Assembly: GCF_030398385.1 (NCBI RefSeq)
Contig: NZ_JAOAOQ010000012.1
Span: 1 to 64,000, forward strand
Direction of reading: 5' to 3'
DNA: 64,000 nucleotides
DNA from: Aquibium sp. ELW1220
GTDB lineage: Bacteria > Pseudomonadota > Alphaproteobacteria > Rhizobiales > Rhizobiaceae
Positions 17,371 to 27,190 of this stretch are shown here, piece by piece (position 1 is the stretch's first letter; every line of letters starts with the position of its first letter). The notes below the pieces were generated by a model. It was not told the origin of the DNA and did no database searches. It was given only the letters and a program-made list of their open reading frames with translations. The position numbers and the translations under genes are program-made.

Positions 17371-17868
17371 ATGAAGAACCTGAACACCATCATGGCGATT
17401 GCCTGTGTCATCGGCACGCTCTCCGGCGCTTCGGCCGCATTCGCCGCCGACGAATATAACGTCTCGACCGGCACCACCGTAGACGGCCAGGGCGTTGCGC
17501 TCCGCGGCAACGATTCCGTCGCCCTGTTCACCGGCCTCGACGTGACCCCCGGCCACGCCAAGTTCACCGTCGTGCATGACAATGTCGCCTATTACTTCTC
17601 GTCCAAGGAGACGATGAAGCAGTTCAAGGCCGATCCGGCAGCATTCATTCCGCAATATGGCGGCTTCTGCGCCTTCGGCGTCGCCAAGGGCCTGAAGCTG
17701 GACGGCAGCCCGCGCTTTGCCGATGTCGTCGACGGCAAGCTCTACCTCTTCCTCAACGCCGATGTCTTCGAGGCCTACAAGAAGGACAAGGCCGGCACGA
17801 TCGCCAAGGCTGAGGCCAACTGGCCGGGCATGGAACACCGCACCGTGGAGGACGTGAACGGCCTTTGA
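17371..17868 (+). CDS. secreted YHS-domain protein
   Basis: The product has 165 residues from ATG 17371 with AAGGAAG upstream. The N-terminal 25 residues (MKNLNTIMAIACVIGTLSG..AAFA) are a signal peptide. The YHS-like core runs about 50-110 (YYFSSKETMKQFKADPAAFIPQYGGFCAFGVAKG), a small module proposed to bind metals. It follows the LysR-controlled set after 173 bp and may be part of that response or independently expressed. Confidence 0.75.
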   Translation: MKNLNTIMAIACVIGTLSGASAAFAADEYNVSTGTTVDGQGVALRGNDSVALFTGLDVTPGHAKFTVVHDNVAYYFSSKETMKQFKADPAAFIPQYGGFCAFGVAKGLKLDGSPRFADVVDGKLYLFLNADVFEAYKKDKAGTIAKAEANWPGMEHRTVEDVNGL

Positions 17869-18448
17869 TGCATGGTGCGATCCGACCGGTTCGCACTATC
17901 CGCATCCGCAGATCCTGGAGGCATTCCCCGGCGAAAACCGTCCTCCATTTCGCTCACTGCCTCCAGGCCTCGGCATCTTTCGCCCGGATGCCGACCCCAA
18001 GCCGCTGGTGGCGATTTCCCCCGATCGTCACCAGCGTTTTTTACATTCTCGCGCAGCACAAGTGAGGCGCAAAGTCCACGAGAGTGGCGGTTTCGTGCCG
18101 TAAACGCCAGTCCAAGATGTATCAAATCGGGGGAAGCTAGAGCCGGCAAGGAGGGATTGTTAACGCCCAGATCAAGCCGGGGACTCTTCGGAGGGCAGCA
18201 CTCTATCCAGCTGATCTACGGGTGCGCGCCGCGGGGACAGGGTCTCCGCATCGGCCCGAGCCGCGAGAAAGCGGCACGGGCATTGGCTTCATAGCCGAAG
18301 CGGCGCGGCGCTTCAACCACGAGCGTCATGGAGATTGTGCTGTCCTTTCAGGCAGAGGTCACAGGTTCGGATCCTGTCGGCGGCCGATGCCGCGAGTGAT
18401 TGAACTGGCCAATTTGAAGGTGGGACGGTGCCGCAATGTGAGTAGAGA
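17869..18448. other. intergenic region with a tRNA-like fragment
   Basis: About 580 bases without a convincing gene. The only structure seen is the tRNA 3'-half-like stretch at 18340-18384. This may mark the left boundary of the small integrase element to the right. Confidence 0.4.
18340..18384 (+). other. tRNA 3'-half-like sequence
   Basis: ACAGG-TTCGGAT-CCTGT (18361-18377) is a perfect T-arm, preceded by a tRNA-like variable stretch AGGTC and GGCAG, which pairs with CTGTC (18340-18344) across a 6-base loop, one base short for an anticodon loop. The CGGCGGC that follows could be an acceptor strand, but no matching 5' strand lies upstream. It is not a working tRNA. It may be an integration-site remnant. 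Confidence 0.3.
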
Positions 18449-19189
18449 TCAGATCCCGCCTACCTTGGAGGCGCCAGACATCAATCGCACCCTCCAATGC
18501 CCGACCGGATACTGGCTCACGGTGAGCCGCCTCTGGGCCTTCAGAAGTTCGAGCAGCGTGCGCTTGCCATAGGTGCGGGGATCGAAATCGGGCGCGTGCC
18601 TGACCAGCTCGCGATCGAGATCCTCGACGCCGACCCAGCCACCGACACCGGGATGCAGACGCGCAATCGCGTCCCGGATCTCGTTGCCGGCATCGCGCGG
18701 CTCTTGCAGCGGCCTGCGACCGATGATGGCAGGATGAGCGGGCGTGTCCGGCATCAGGTTCTCGCTGAAGAGGAAGCGCGTGCAGGCCTTCCGGAATCGC
18801 TCGGACGTTCCCCAGGGGCCGAAGCCATAGACCGGCAGGCCTGCCTCTCTGATGCGCGTGCCGAGCCGGACGAAGTCGGTGTCGCTGGAGACGATCGCGA
18901 AGCCGTCGACGCCGCCGCCGTGAAGCAGATCCATAGCGGCGATGACGAGGGCAATGTCAGCGGCGTTCTTGGATCCCATGGCCAACACCGGGTAGTGGCG
19001 CAGCTCGATTGCACAGCGGATGCACGCCTCGCGCCAGGCGGCGCTGGTGTGCTCGTAGTCGCCGAAGCCAAGGCGAATGTCGCTGCGGCCGTAGCGCTCG
19101 AGTTCGGCCAGGACGCCGTCGATGGCAGCCGCGCTGCCATTGTCGATGTCGATTAGCAGCGCCAGGCGCTGCGGGATGAGGTCGGTCAT
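18449..19189 (-). CDS. NYN-domain (PIN-like) nuclease with C-terminal LOTUS/OST-HTH-like domain
   Basis: The product has 246 residues from ATG 19189. Acidic motifs of NYN/DUF88 ribonucleases are present: LLIDIDNG near 11-18, NAADIALVIAAMD, and IVSSDTDFVRLG near 104-115. The C-terminal 70 residues (AIARLHPGVGGWVGVEDLDRELV ... TYGKRTLLELLK) resemble the LOTUS/OST-HTH RNA-binding module often fused to NYN domains. It lies downstream of an XRE regulator and a 56-residue gene on the same strand, beside a full-length integrase. RNA cleavage is expected from the family. A defence role is inference. Confidence 0.8.
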   Translation of the reverse strand: MTDLIPQRLALLIDIDNGSAAAIDGVLAELERYGRSDIRLGFGDYEHTSAAWREACIRCAIELRHYPVLAMGSKNAADIALVIAAMDLLHGGGVDGFAIVSSDTDFVRLGTRIREAGLPVYGFGPWGTSERFRKACTRFLFSENLMPDTPAHPAIIGRRPLQEPRDAGNEIRDAIARLHPGVGGWVGVEDLDRELVRHAPDFDPRTYGKRTLLELLKAQRRLTVSQYPVGHWRVRLMSGASKVGGI

Positions 19190-19265
19190 GCCGGATTCCA
19201 ATGAGAATGGGGAGGCGCGGGGAAGGGGGCGCGCCTGCCGGCACGCCGCCCTGTCGAATTCCGCT

Positions 19266-19436
19266 CTACGTCCTGAACACCTGCCGCAGCGCCTGCGTCC
19301 GGGCCAAGGTCGGGGCCGGGTCGCCATCGTGGGAAGCCAGCCGGATGACCTCGATCCAGAAGCGCTCGTTCTCGGTGATCGGCCTGTTCATGCGCTCGAC
19401 CAGATCGGCGCGCGAAGCGATGGTCAGATCAGACAT
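19266..19436 (-). CDS. small hypothetical protein
   Basis: The 56-residue product starts MSDLTIASRADLVERMNRPI at ATG 19436, 2 bp after the XRE gene stop, so the two are translationally linked. Its middle (TENERFWIEVIRLASHDGDP) resembles the C-terminal part of the XRE protein (TENEVGWLKAIREFSEGADP), followed in both by LARTQALRQVF/LTQRALAALRAIF. It is therefore a partial duplicate of the regulator's C-terminal domain and may dimerise with it. Confidence 0.6.
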   Translation of the reverse strand: MSDLTIASRADLVERMNRPITENERFWIEVIRLASHDGDPAPTLARTQALRQVFRT

Positions 19437-19438
19437 GG

Positions 19439-19843
19439 TCACTTCCCGAAGATCGCACGCAGTGCTGCGAGCGCCCGCTGGGTCAGCCTCGGGTCGGCGC
19501 CCTCCGAGAACTCGCGGATCGCCTTCAGCCAGCCGACCTCGTTCTCGGTGACGATGGTGCCGAAGATCTCGTCGATGGCACTCGGCGTCATGCTGCCACC
19601 GAGCTGTTCCAGCGCAAGGCGGAACAGGAACCTTGCGTCGCACTCGAGGGCCTTGGCCAGCGCGGGCACCCGGTCGAGCGGGACCTTGGCGGTTCCGGTC
19701 TTCAGCATCGAGAGCACGTTCGGCGTCTTGAAGCCGGCATCGATGGCGATCTCGTGCTGGGATTTCTTGGGGCTGAGCTCGAGGATGCGGCGGTCAATGA
19801 ACTTGGCGACGCGCGTTTCGGCGTAGGGCTTTCCGTTAGACAA
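19439..19843 (-). CDS. XRE-like helix-turn-helix regulator
   Basis: The 134-residue product starts at a TTG (19843); no in-frame ATG near the start fits better. Residues about 20-60 form an XRE-type helix-turn-helix (KSQHEIAIDAGFKTPNVLSMLKTG). The C-terminal half has the TENEVGWLKAIREF segment repeated in the 56-residue gene downstream. AT-rich DNA with short repeats lies upstream (19850-19920), fitting an autoregulated promoter. It probably controls this small element. Confidence 0.7.
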   Translation of the reverse strand: MSNGKPYAETRVAKFIDRRILELSPKKSQHEIAIDAGFKTPNVLSMLKTGTAKVPLDRVPALAKALECDARFLFRLALEQLGGSMTPSAIDEIFGTIVTENEVGWLKAIREFSEGADPRLTQRALAALRAIFGK

Positions 19844-19946
19844 TGTCTTGAACCTTCTGTTACGAACTCTATGTATTCGTTATAGCAACAGAAAATAGGA
19901 CTTGTTCGCACTCTCATAAATTAAATACACTCGGACCCGAAATATA

Positions 19947-21713
19947 TTATCGCGCTATTGATGCGTATTTCACGGACGACACAATCTCTGCCCTTCTCTT
20001 TAGTGTTCCTTCCTGTTCATTTCCGTAGCGGCCAGTCATTGACGCCTTGCCGTGTCCCACGACTGTGCCGATCTCGTCATCCATGAATCCAGCAAGCCGG
20101 GCGCGATCAATGAACGTGTGGCGAAGGCTATAGGTAACGATATCCTTGCCTGGCTTGACCCCCACTCCTGCCAGATACCGGTTGAACTCCCGCGAGAACT
20201 GCGCGGCGATCTGTCCGGTCTCGGGGATCTCGATCTCGGGAAACACCTGCTTCTCGTCCGCAGCGGCCATTCGCTTGCAGTGATCGAGAAAACCGAGCTC
20301 GATCAGCTTTGGGTGGACGGGCACGACGCGCATCGATCCCTTGTTCTTGGTTCTTTTCGCTCCTCGACCCTCTTCCGTGATGTGCATGATCCAGATCCCA
20401 TGCATCTCGCGCACGTCCTCGGCATGAAGCTGCGCGACTTCGGCGGGGCGGGCGCCACTGAAGAGCATGATCCAGGGAATCCAGTAGCGGTGATCGCGCA
20501 CCGCGACGTTGCCCAGCTTGTCCACGTCGCGCCAGTGCTCGCTCTTGCAGGTCGTGAACAGCGGCGATGTGAACAAGGTCCGGATCGCGTCGTCGTCGAA
20601 GGTGTTTCTTTTGATCGCCGGGCCATTCTTTTTTGGAAGCATGTCGGCGACAGGATTCGAGACGAGATAGTCATTGGTGACGAGCCAGCGGCAGAAGCCA
20701 CCAAGGCTCGCGAGATATCGCCGGATCGTGTTGCGGGTCAGTGCCGGCTTCGGCTGTAGGAGCGCCCTATTGGCGTCGATGATCTCGCGAATGCCGAGCC
20801 CTTGGAATATAGCGGTCTCGCTTGCCTTTACCGGCCATTCGGCGAGAACCGCCTTCCACTCCCGGATCATCTTTTTGTCTATCTTTGATGCGCTGATCCG
20901 CATTCCTACGAAGTCGGTGAAGTGCTGCACATCGCGGCGGGCTTGGGTGAACGTTTCTAGCCGAATGCTGTTCGGATTTTCGGTCTCATACTTCGCGAAG
21001 AGATCCATGATGCGTTCGCCGCTGGAATCTTTCGCTTCCAACTTTTGGACAGGCTCGACAACAACCGGGTCTTTCGGCTTGCCAGAATAGTCCCCCCGAT
21101 CCCGTTCGGACCGTCGCTCCAACTGCTCGATGTCGGCGCGCATGAGCTTCTGGCAAAGGTCGCGGTAGAGCACGCTGCCATGATCGATCGCGAAGGCATG
21201 CTTGGCGAGGAAGCGATCCGCCTCAGCCTCGATCAGACGGGTATCGCCACTTACGAGATCCGAACGAAGGCGGTTCAGCCTTGCTGATCGGCGGCGTGCA
21301 TCCCAGCCTGCTCTGCCGGCAAGGATTTCGACATCGGTCATGGCATTAATCGAGGCAATGAGCCCAGTCACGCCAGCACGGTTGGCGTCGAGCAGGGCCT
21401 TCTCTTCTGCGGCGTCTATCTGCGCGGCGGTCGGACGGGTCGCTCGCTCGCGGTCCCCTTCCTCAATCTTGGTCGAGTAATGTTCCCATACAGCCGTGGA
21501 GATGTCCTCGTCGGTCAGATGGCGCCGACGGCGCATGTCGTCGAAGATCGCCGTCCACTCATCCCTAACCGCGGGTTGGCGACGAAGCGCCTGCTTGCGA
21601 TCGGGCGTGCGGAGCGAAACCCACTTCTGCTTCTTCCCAAGGACGCCCTGGAGGTCAGTCGGAATGGCAATGATCTCGTAGTAGATGGCGCCGCGACGAT
21701 GAAGCTTGGACAT
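19947..21713 (-). CDS. tyrosine-type site-specific integrase
   Basis: The product has 588 residues. The N-terminal 60 residues (MSKLHRRGAIYYEIIAIPTD..) match the start typical of DUF6538-type integrases, followed by a helical core-binding region. The catalytic part holds Arg in FSGARPAEVAQLH near 420, LRHTFIDRARLAG near 540, GHGKASMTGRYG with His and the Tyr nucleophile near 565. In the H-x-x-R box the first position is Tyr (YSLRH), not the common His. It is full length and likely active in integrating or excising the small element with the XRE and NYN genes. Confidence 0.85.
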   Translation of the reverse strand: MSKLHRRGAIYYEIIAIPTDLQGVLGKKQKWVSLRTPDRKQALRRQPAVRDEWTAIFDDMRRRRHLTDEDISTAVWEHYSTKIEEGDRERATRPTAAQIDAAEEKALLDANRAGVTGLIASINAMTDVEILAGRAGWDARRRSARLNRLRSDLVSGDTRLIEAEADRFLAKHAFAIDHGSVLYRDLCQKLMRADIEQLERRSERDRGDYSGKPKDPVVVEPVQKLEAKDSSGERIMDLFAKYETENPNSIRLETFTQARRDVQHFTDFVGMRISASKIDKKMIREWKAVLAEWPVKASETAIFQGLGIREIIDANRALLQPKPALTRNTIRRYLASLGGFCRWLVTNDYLVSNPVADMLPKKNGPAIKRNTFDDDAIRTLFTSPLFTTCKSEHWRDVDKLGNVAVRDHRYWIPWIMLFSGARPAEVAQLHAEDVREMHGIWIMHITEEGRGAKRTKNKGSMRVVPVHPKLIELGFLDHCKRMAAADEKQVFPEIEIPETGQIAAQFSREFNRYLAGVGVKPGKDIVTYSLRHTFIDRARLAGFMDDEIGTVVGHGKASMTGRYGNEQEGTLKRRAEIVSSVKYASIAR

Positions 21714-21741
21714 GGTGCGTTCGCCTTATTCGTAGTGCAAA

Positions 21742-21764
21742 CATTAGCACCATTCATTAGCACC
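21742..21764. repeat. direct repeat upstream of the integrase
   Basis: CATTAGCACC occurs at 21742-21751 and again at 21755-21764, just upstream of the integrase ATG. It could be an arm-type recombinase site or an operator. No matching copy was found at the far side of the element. Confidence 0.4.
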
Positions 21765-21905
21765 CTCGTATCAGTAACCCCATGAATCACAAGCTTTTTC
21801 TTTCCCGCCAATGACTTAGGTCCGCCTTCCACCCTCCCTGCTTAAAGTCCAGGTTCCCCAGCCAAGCTCCACTCCAACCGACACAACAGCCCTCCATCCC
21901 CCGCC

Positions 21906-22654
21906 CTATCCCTCCCGCACGATCACCTTCTCCGCCGCAACCACGACGGCGAAGATGCCGATGGCGAGCAGCGAGGAGAGCACGATCGCGGCGTAGAGGC
22001 GGTCGGACTGGTAGTTGAAGGTCGCCTGGATGATCAGCGCGCCGAGGCCCTTGTCGGAGCCGATCCATTCGCCGACGATGGCGCCGATGACGGCGGTGGC
22101 CGAGCTGATGCGCAGCGAGGAGAACAGCAGCGGCAGCGAGCGCGGCAGGCGCAGGCGCCAGAACACTTCCCAGCGGCTGGCCGAGAGCATGCGAAACAGC
22201 TCGTGCTCGCTGGGGCCGGCCGAATCGAGGCCGCGGATCATGTTGATCAGCGTCGGGAAGAAGCAGATCACCGCGGCGATGACGATCTTGGGCGTCATGC
22301 CGAGCCCGAAGATCAGGATGATGATGGGCGAGAGTGCCAGGATCGGGATGGTGTTGAAGAACAGCACGACGGGAAAATAGGCGGCCTGCAGCACGCGGCT
22401 GTGCACGAAGACGACGGCGAGCAGGATCGCGGCGAGGTTGCCGATCAGGAAGCCGGCGCCGGCCTCGAGCGCGGTCGGCCAGAAATGGCCGGTCAGCAGG
22501 GTGGCGTCGCGCGCCAGCACGGCAAGCACCGCGGTCGGCGTCGGCACGATGTAGGCGGGCACGCCGGCCATGGGCAGCAGATACTGCCAGGCGACGATGA
22601 GCGACGCGGCGCCGGCAAAGGGCAGCACGGTGCGGGCAAGCGGCGGGAGCGGTG

Positions 22655-22658
<4 letters not shown>
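21906..22658 (-). CDS. ABC transporter permease (SsuC/TauC type)
   Basis: The product has 250 residues with about six membrane segments (for example TVLPFAGAASLIVAWQYLLP and VVLFFNTIPILALSPIIILIFGLG). The cytoplasmic EAA-type loop is ASRWEVFWRLRLPRSLP. ATG 22658 overlaps the ATPase stop by 4 bases. It is the last gene of the operon and forms the channel for the NMT1-type binding protein encoded upstream. The family carries sulfonates, nitrate, pyrimidine precursors or aromatic acids; the substrate is not evident. Confidence 0.85.
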
Positions 22659-23428
<770 letters not shown>

Positions 23429-23432
23429 CGGC

Positions 23433-24488
23433 TCAGGCGCCGGGAGCTGCGAGCTTCGGCCGGCTGTCGGCCGTCAGGTCGAGGATCTTCGTCGTGTAGA
23501 CGTCTTCGGTCTTCGGGCGGCCGTTCGGATATTGCCCGACCTTGTCCAGCAGCGTCAGCTGGCTGTCGAGGGATTCGGGGCTGAACGTGCCCCAGCCGCC
23601 GGCGGCGGTGTTCTCGTCGAAGGAGAGCTTCAGGATCAGGTCGATGGTCTTCTCTTCCCAGCCGAGATCCATCTCCGGATAGGCTTCGACCATCATCTTG
23701 ACGGCCTCCTGCGGGTTGGCGTGGACGAAGCCCCAGCCCTTGGCCGCCGCGCCGAGGAATTTCGCCAGCGTCTCGGCGTCGCTCTCCACCGCGCCGTCGG
23801 TGGCGAAGTAGACGTTGGCGTAGGAATCGAGGCCGAGGTCGCGGACGAGGAGGTCGATGCGATCCTCGCCGACGACAGACAGCGCCTGGGTGTTGGTGAT
23901 CCAGCCGCCGATGGCATCCACCTCGCCGCGCACCAGCGGGCCCTTGTCGAAGCCGACATTGACGACGTTCACGTCGGCGGGCGCGATGCCGTTCTTCGAC
24001 AGGATGGCATCCATCAGGAAGCGGGCGGTCGGCTGGATGCCGATCGTCTTGCCCTTCAGGTCGGCCACGGCGTTGATCGGCTTGCCGGGCTTCGAGGTCA
24101 GCGCATAGGGGCCGGTGCGGAAGCCGCAGGCGATGATGCGGACGGGAACGCCGCCGGCGCGGGCGGCGAAGAGCTGCGGCGTCTCGGAAAACTGTCCGAG
24201 CTGGGCAGCGCCCGAGATCACCGGCGGAACGGTGGCGGAGTTCGGGCCGCCCGGGCTGAACGTGACCTCGAAGCCGGCCTCCTCGAAGTAGCCGTTCTTC
24301 ATCGCGACGATGTCGCCGATCTGGCCGTTCGACATCAGCCAGTCATACTGGATGACCAGCTTGGCAGCGGCCCTGGCGGACGTCGCGGAAAGCAGCTGGA
24401 TGCCGGGCGCGAAGGCGAGCAGGCCTGCCGCGGCGCCGGATCGAAGGAGGGTTCTGCGGTCGATGCGGTGGTTCGAGAATGCTGTCAT
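23433..24488 (-). CDS. ABC transporter substrate-binding protein, NMT1/TauA-like, Tat-exported
   Basis: The product has 351 residues from ATG 24488 with AAGGGGA upstream. The N-terminus carries a twin-arginine signal (DRRTLLRSGAAAG) and cleavage near AATSARA. The mature protein has NMT1/THI5-like features (DWLMSNGQIGDIVAMKNGYFEE; DLKGKTIGIQPTARF). It is a periplasmic ligand receptor for the importer encoded downstream. The Tat signal suggests folding before export. The ligand is unknown; the linked FAD dehydrogenase suggests an organic acid. Confidence 0.85.
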   Translation of the reverse strand: MTAFSNHRIDRRTLLRSGAAAGLLAFAPGIQLLSATSARAAAKLVIQYDWLMSNGQIGDIVAMKNGYFEEAGFEVTFSPGGPNSATVPPVISGAAQLGQFSETPQLFAARAGGVPVRIIACGFRTGPYALTSKPGKPINAVADLKGKTIGIQPTARFLMDAILSKNGIAPADVNVVNVGFDKGPLVRGEVDAIGGWITNTQALSVVGEDRIDLLVRDLGLDSYANVYFATDGAVESDAETLAKFLGAAAKGWGFVHANPQEAVKMMVEAYPEMDLGWEEKTIDLILKLSFDENTAAGGWGTFSPESLDSQLTLLDKVGQYPNGRPKTEDVYTTKILDLTADSRPKLAAPGA

Positions 24489-24543
24489 GATCGTTCCCCT
24501 TGTCATTGTTGCGTCCCGCCGGTCCCATGTCCGGGGGAGTGGG

Positions 24544-24981
24544 TCACGGCTGTTCGTCGTGATAGTCGCCGGGGCCGCCGTCGAGCCAGGCGTAGAGTTC
24601 CCAGAGCGTGCCGTCGGGATCGGTGAAATAGGCGCAGCGCGCGTTCCAGACATAGTCTGCCGGCGGGCCCTGGAAGGGCACGCCCTTCGCCGACAGCTCG
24701 CCATGGACCCGGTCGATCTCGGCCGGCGCGTCGAGCCGGACCGCCACGCAGGCCTTGTGGGCCGAACGCGGCGCGCGAACGTCCGAGACGCCGGTGTGGC
24801 GGCTGATGTGGCCGATCTCCCAGGCGGCGAGCGTGACGCCCTCGCCGTGGAAATCGGCGAAACCCTCCGCGCGGCGGCGCAGCCGGAAGCCGAGCCTGTC
24901 GACGTAGAAGTCGACCGTCTTCTGGATGTCCTCCACCAGAAGGCAGATGTCGGAGATGCGGTGCTCCGTTCCGAAGGTCAT
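24544..24981 (-). CDS. VOC-family (glyoxalase/dioxygenase fold) protein
   Basis: The 145-residue product contains one VOC module pair: HRISDICLLVEDIQKTVDFYVDRLGF at the start with a possible metal-ligand His, and YFTDPDGTLWELYAW at the end with the usual Glu ligand. Such enzymes isomerise, open or dioxygenate small substrates using a divalent metal. Its ATG overlaps the GntR stop by 4 bases. The reaction here is unknown but should act on the compound imported by this operon. Confidence 0.8.
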   Translation of the reverse strand: MTFGTEHRISDICLLVEDIQKTVDFYVDRLGFRLRRRAEGFADFHGEGVTLAAWEIGHISRHTGVSDVRAPRSAHKACVAVRLDAPAEIDRVHGELSAKGVPFQGPPADYVWNARCAYFTDPDGTLWELYAWLDGGPGDYHDEQP

Positions 24982-25727
24982 GGCTGGCTTTCCCCGGCTT
25001 CGTGGTTGTTCCTGGCGTTCTTCAGGCTGACGCCGACGCGCTCGGCCGCGCCGATGATGTGGGCGCGCATGGCGTCCGCTGCGGCGTCTGCATCGCCGGC
25101 CACCAGCGCCTCGTAGATCAGCACGTGCTCGCCGACATTGACGTCGACGAGATCATGCAGCGGGTTGACCGCGCGGGCATAGTGGATCGAGCGGCGGATC
25201 TGCTCGCAGATGAAGGAGATGAAGGTGTGGATGTAGCCGTTGCCGGTCGCCCGCGCGATTTCGCGATGGAAGGCGAGGTCGGCCTCGATGCTGCCGTCCT
25301 CCCAGCGTTCCTCGCCGCTCATGCGGTCGAGCGCGGCCCTGATGGCGACGAGGTGTCCGGTCGTCCGGCGTTCGGCGGCCAGTGCCGCCGCCTCCGCTTC
25401 CAGGATGCAGCGCAGCTCGAACAGCCGCTCCATGTTGTCGCCGTCCTTCAGCGCATCGCGGTCGATGCGGATCGCGGCGCGATGCTCGGGCGCCAGCACG
25501 AAGGCGCCGACCCCCTGGCGCGCCTCGATGACGCCGTCGGCACGCAGCTGCGCCACGGCCTCGCGCACGACGTTGCGGCTGACGCCGAAGCGGTCCGCCA
25601 GCTGCTGTTCGGTCGGCAGCCGGTGGCCGGCCTGGAAACCGCCGGTCTCGATCTCGCGCGACAGCAGGGCCGCGACCCGCCCGGGAAGCGCCTCGAACAC
25701 ACCGATGCTGCTTGACCGTTCTCTCAT
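24978..25727 (-). CDS. GntR-family regulator, FCD subgroup
   Basis: The product has 249 residues from ATG 25727. The N-terminal winged helix is clear (GHRLPTEQQLADRFGVSRNVVREAVAQLRADGVIEARQG). The C-terminal helical FCD domain carries ligand-binding His and Asp candidates (DLAFHREIARATGN; DVNVGEHVLIYEAL). It sits inside the operon, overlapping both neighbours by 4 bases, so it is probably autoregulated. A palindrome ATTACGTAAT upstream of the first gene (27191-27200) is a candidate operator. Confidence 0.88.
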   Translation of the reverse strand: MRERSSSIGVFEALPGRVAALLSREIETGGFQAGHRLPTEQQLADRFGVSRNVVREAVAQLRADGVIEARQGVGAFVLAPEHRAAIRIDRDALKDGDNMERLFELRCILEAEAAALAAERRTTGHLVAIRAALDRMSGEERWEDGSIEADLAFHREIARATGNGYIHTFISFICEQIRRSIHYARAVNPLHDLVDVNVGEHVLIYEALVAGDADAAADAMRAHIIGAAERVGVSLKNARNNHEAGESQP

Positions 25728-27178
25728 GCTTTTTCCTCCGCGAGTGGAATGAGGCATCCCGGGTTCATCAGGACAAGCGGATCGAGCGCGTCCTTCACCG
25801 CGCGCATCGTCCGTCTCTCCACCTCGCTCAACCCATCCCAGAAGGCGCCGGTGCGGGCGCGGCCGATGCCGTGTTCGGCGCTGATCGACCCGTGGAACGC
25901 TTCCACGATCGCAAAGAGGCCTGCGGTGATGCGCCGGCCCAGGTCCTGAGCGTCCCGGCGCGGCATGTCGATCGGCGGGAGAAGATTGAAATGGATGTTG
26001 CCGTCGCCGGCATGGCCGTAAACCTGTGGTACCCAGTCGGGCCAGTCGCGGGCGGCGAAGGCGCGCGCCGCGGCGACGAAGGCCGGCACGTCGCCGAGCC
26101 GCACCGAGACGTCGCTGCGGACATGGTAGCCGCGTCGCGCCTGGCCCTCGACGAGCCCCTCCCGGATGGCCCAGAAGCGGCGCGCCTGCCTGCCGCTCTG
26201 CGCCACCACAGCATCGCTGGCGAGGCCCTGCGCGATCATGTCGGCCAGAAACCCCTCCAGCAGCGCGCGGCCGTCCAGGCGCCGGCCGCAGGAGAGCTCG
26301 ATCAGCACGTGCACGGGAAAGGCCGGCGAGACGGGGGAGGCGAGATCCGCGTCGACCAGCCGCGTCAGCGCCAGGCATTCGGTGCCGATGATCTCGAAGG
26401 CGGTGACGAGTTCGGAAAGTTCGCCGCGCGCCAGGGCGCTGATCGCCATGGCGTCCTCGACGGATCCGACGCCGAGATAGGCGGTTTCGATCGTCGCCGG
26501 TTTCGGATGCAGCTTCAGGCAGAGCCCGGTGACGATGCCCAGCGTGCCTTCCGAGCCGATGAAGAGCTGCTTCAGGTCGTAGCCGCGATTGTCCTTGCGC
26601 AGGCCGCGCATGGAGCTCCACAGCGAGCCGTCGGGCAGCACCGCCTCGAGCCCCAGGATCAGGTCGCGCGCCATGCCGAAGCGCAGCACGTTGACGCCGC
26701 CCGCATTGGTGGCCGCGTTGCCGCCGACCTGGCAGCTGCCCTGCGCGCCGAGGGCAAGCGGAAACTGCAGGCCGATCGCCTCCGCGGCGTCCTTCGCCAT
26801 CTGCAGCGTGCAGCCGGCGTCGAGGTCGAGCGTCGCATTCGCGGCATCGGCCCGGCGGATGGCGTTCAGCCGCGACAGGCTGACGATCACCATGGCCTGG
26901 CCGGAGGCGGGCGGGAACCCAGCCCCGACCAGCCCCGAATTCCCGCCTTGCGGCACGATGCCGATCCCGTGCCGGCGGCAGATGTCCACGCAGGCCTGAA
27001 CCTCCGCGACGGAGCCGGGTCGCGCCACCGCGACGGCATCGCCCGTCCAGTCGCCCGACCAGTCGGTCAGGTAGCCGGCCTTGTCCTCCGGCCGGACGAG
27101 CACGGCCGCTGCACCCAGCGATCCTTCGAGATCAGCGCGGAGGCTTTCCAGGGCAGGGGTGGCGGCTGGGGCGAGCAA
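25724..27178 (-). CDS. FAD-linked 2-hydroxyacid dehydrogenase (GlcD/D2HGDH type)
   Basis: The product has 484 residues from a TTG start at 27178, preceded by GAAGGG; no in-frame ATG lies near. The FAD-binding PCMH domain is seen in GIVPQGGNSGLVGAG near 75-89 and GNAATNAGGVNVLRFG. The C-terminal FAD-oxidase domain includes HGSISAEHGIGRARTG near 435-450 and ends LDPLVLMNPGCLIP. The family oxidises D-lactate, glycolate, D-2-hydroxyglutarate and similar acids, passing electrons to quinone or ETF. It is the first gene of the six-gene leftward operon, so the imported substrate may be or yield a 2-hydroxyacid. Confidence 0.88.
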   Translation of the reverse strand: MLAPAATPALESLRADLEGSLGAAAVLVRPEDKAGYLTDWSGDWTGDAVAVARPGSVAEVQACVDICRRHGIGIVPQGGNSGLVGAGFPPASGQAMVIVSLSRLNAIRRADAANATLDLDAGCTLQMAKDAAEAIGLQFPLALGAQGSCQVGGNAATNAGGVNVLRFGMARDLILGLEAVLPDGSLWSSMRGLRKDNRGYDLKQLFIGSEGTLGIVTGLCLKLHPKPATIETAYLGVGSVEDAMAISALARGELSELVTAFEIIGTECLALTRLVDADLASPVSPAFPVHVLIELSCGRRLDGRALLEGFLADMIAQGLASDAVVAQSGRQARRFWAIREGLVEGQARRGYHVRSDVSVRLGDVPAFVAAARAFAARDWPDWVPQVYGHAGDGNIHFNLLPPIDMPRRDAQDLGRRITAGLFAIVEAFHGSISAEHGIGRARTGAFWDGLSEVERRTMRAVKDALDPLVLMNPGCLIPLAEEKA

Positions 27179-27190
27179 GGGAAACCCTTC

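Noticed and set aside
18340-18384. Functional tRNA gene
   Set aside because: Only the T-arm and part of an anticodon stem are seen; the anticodon loop is one base short and no matching 5' acceptor strand exists.
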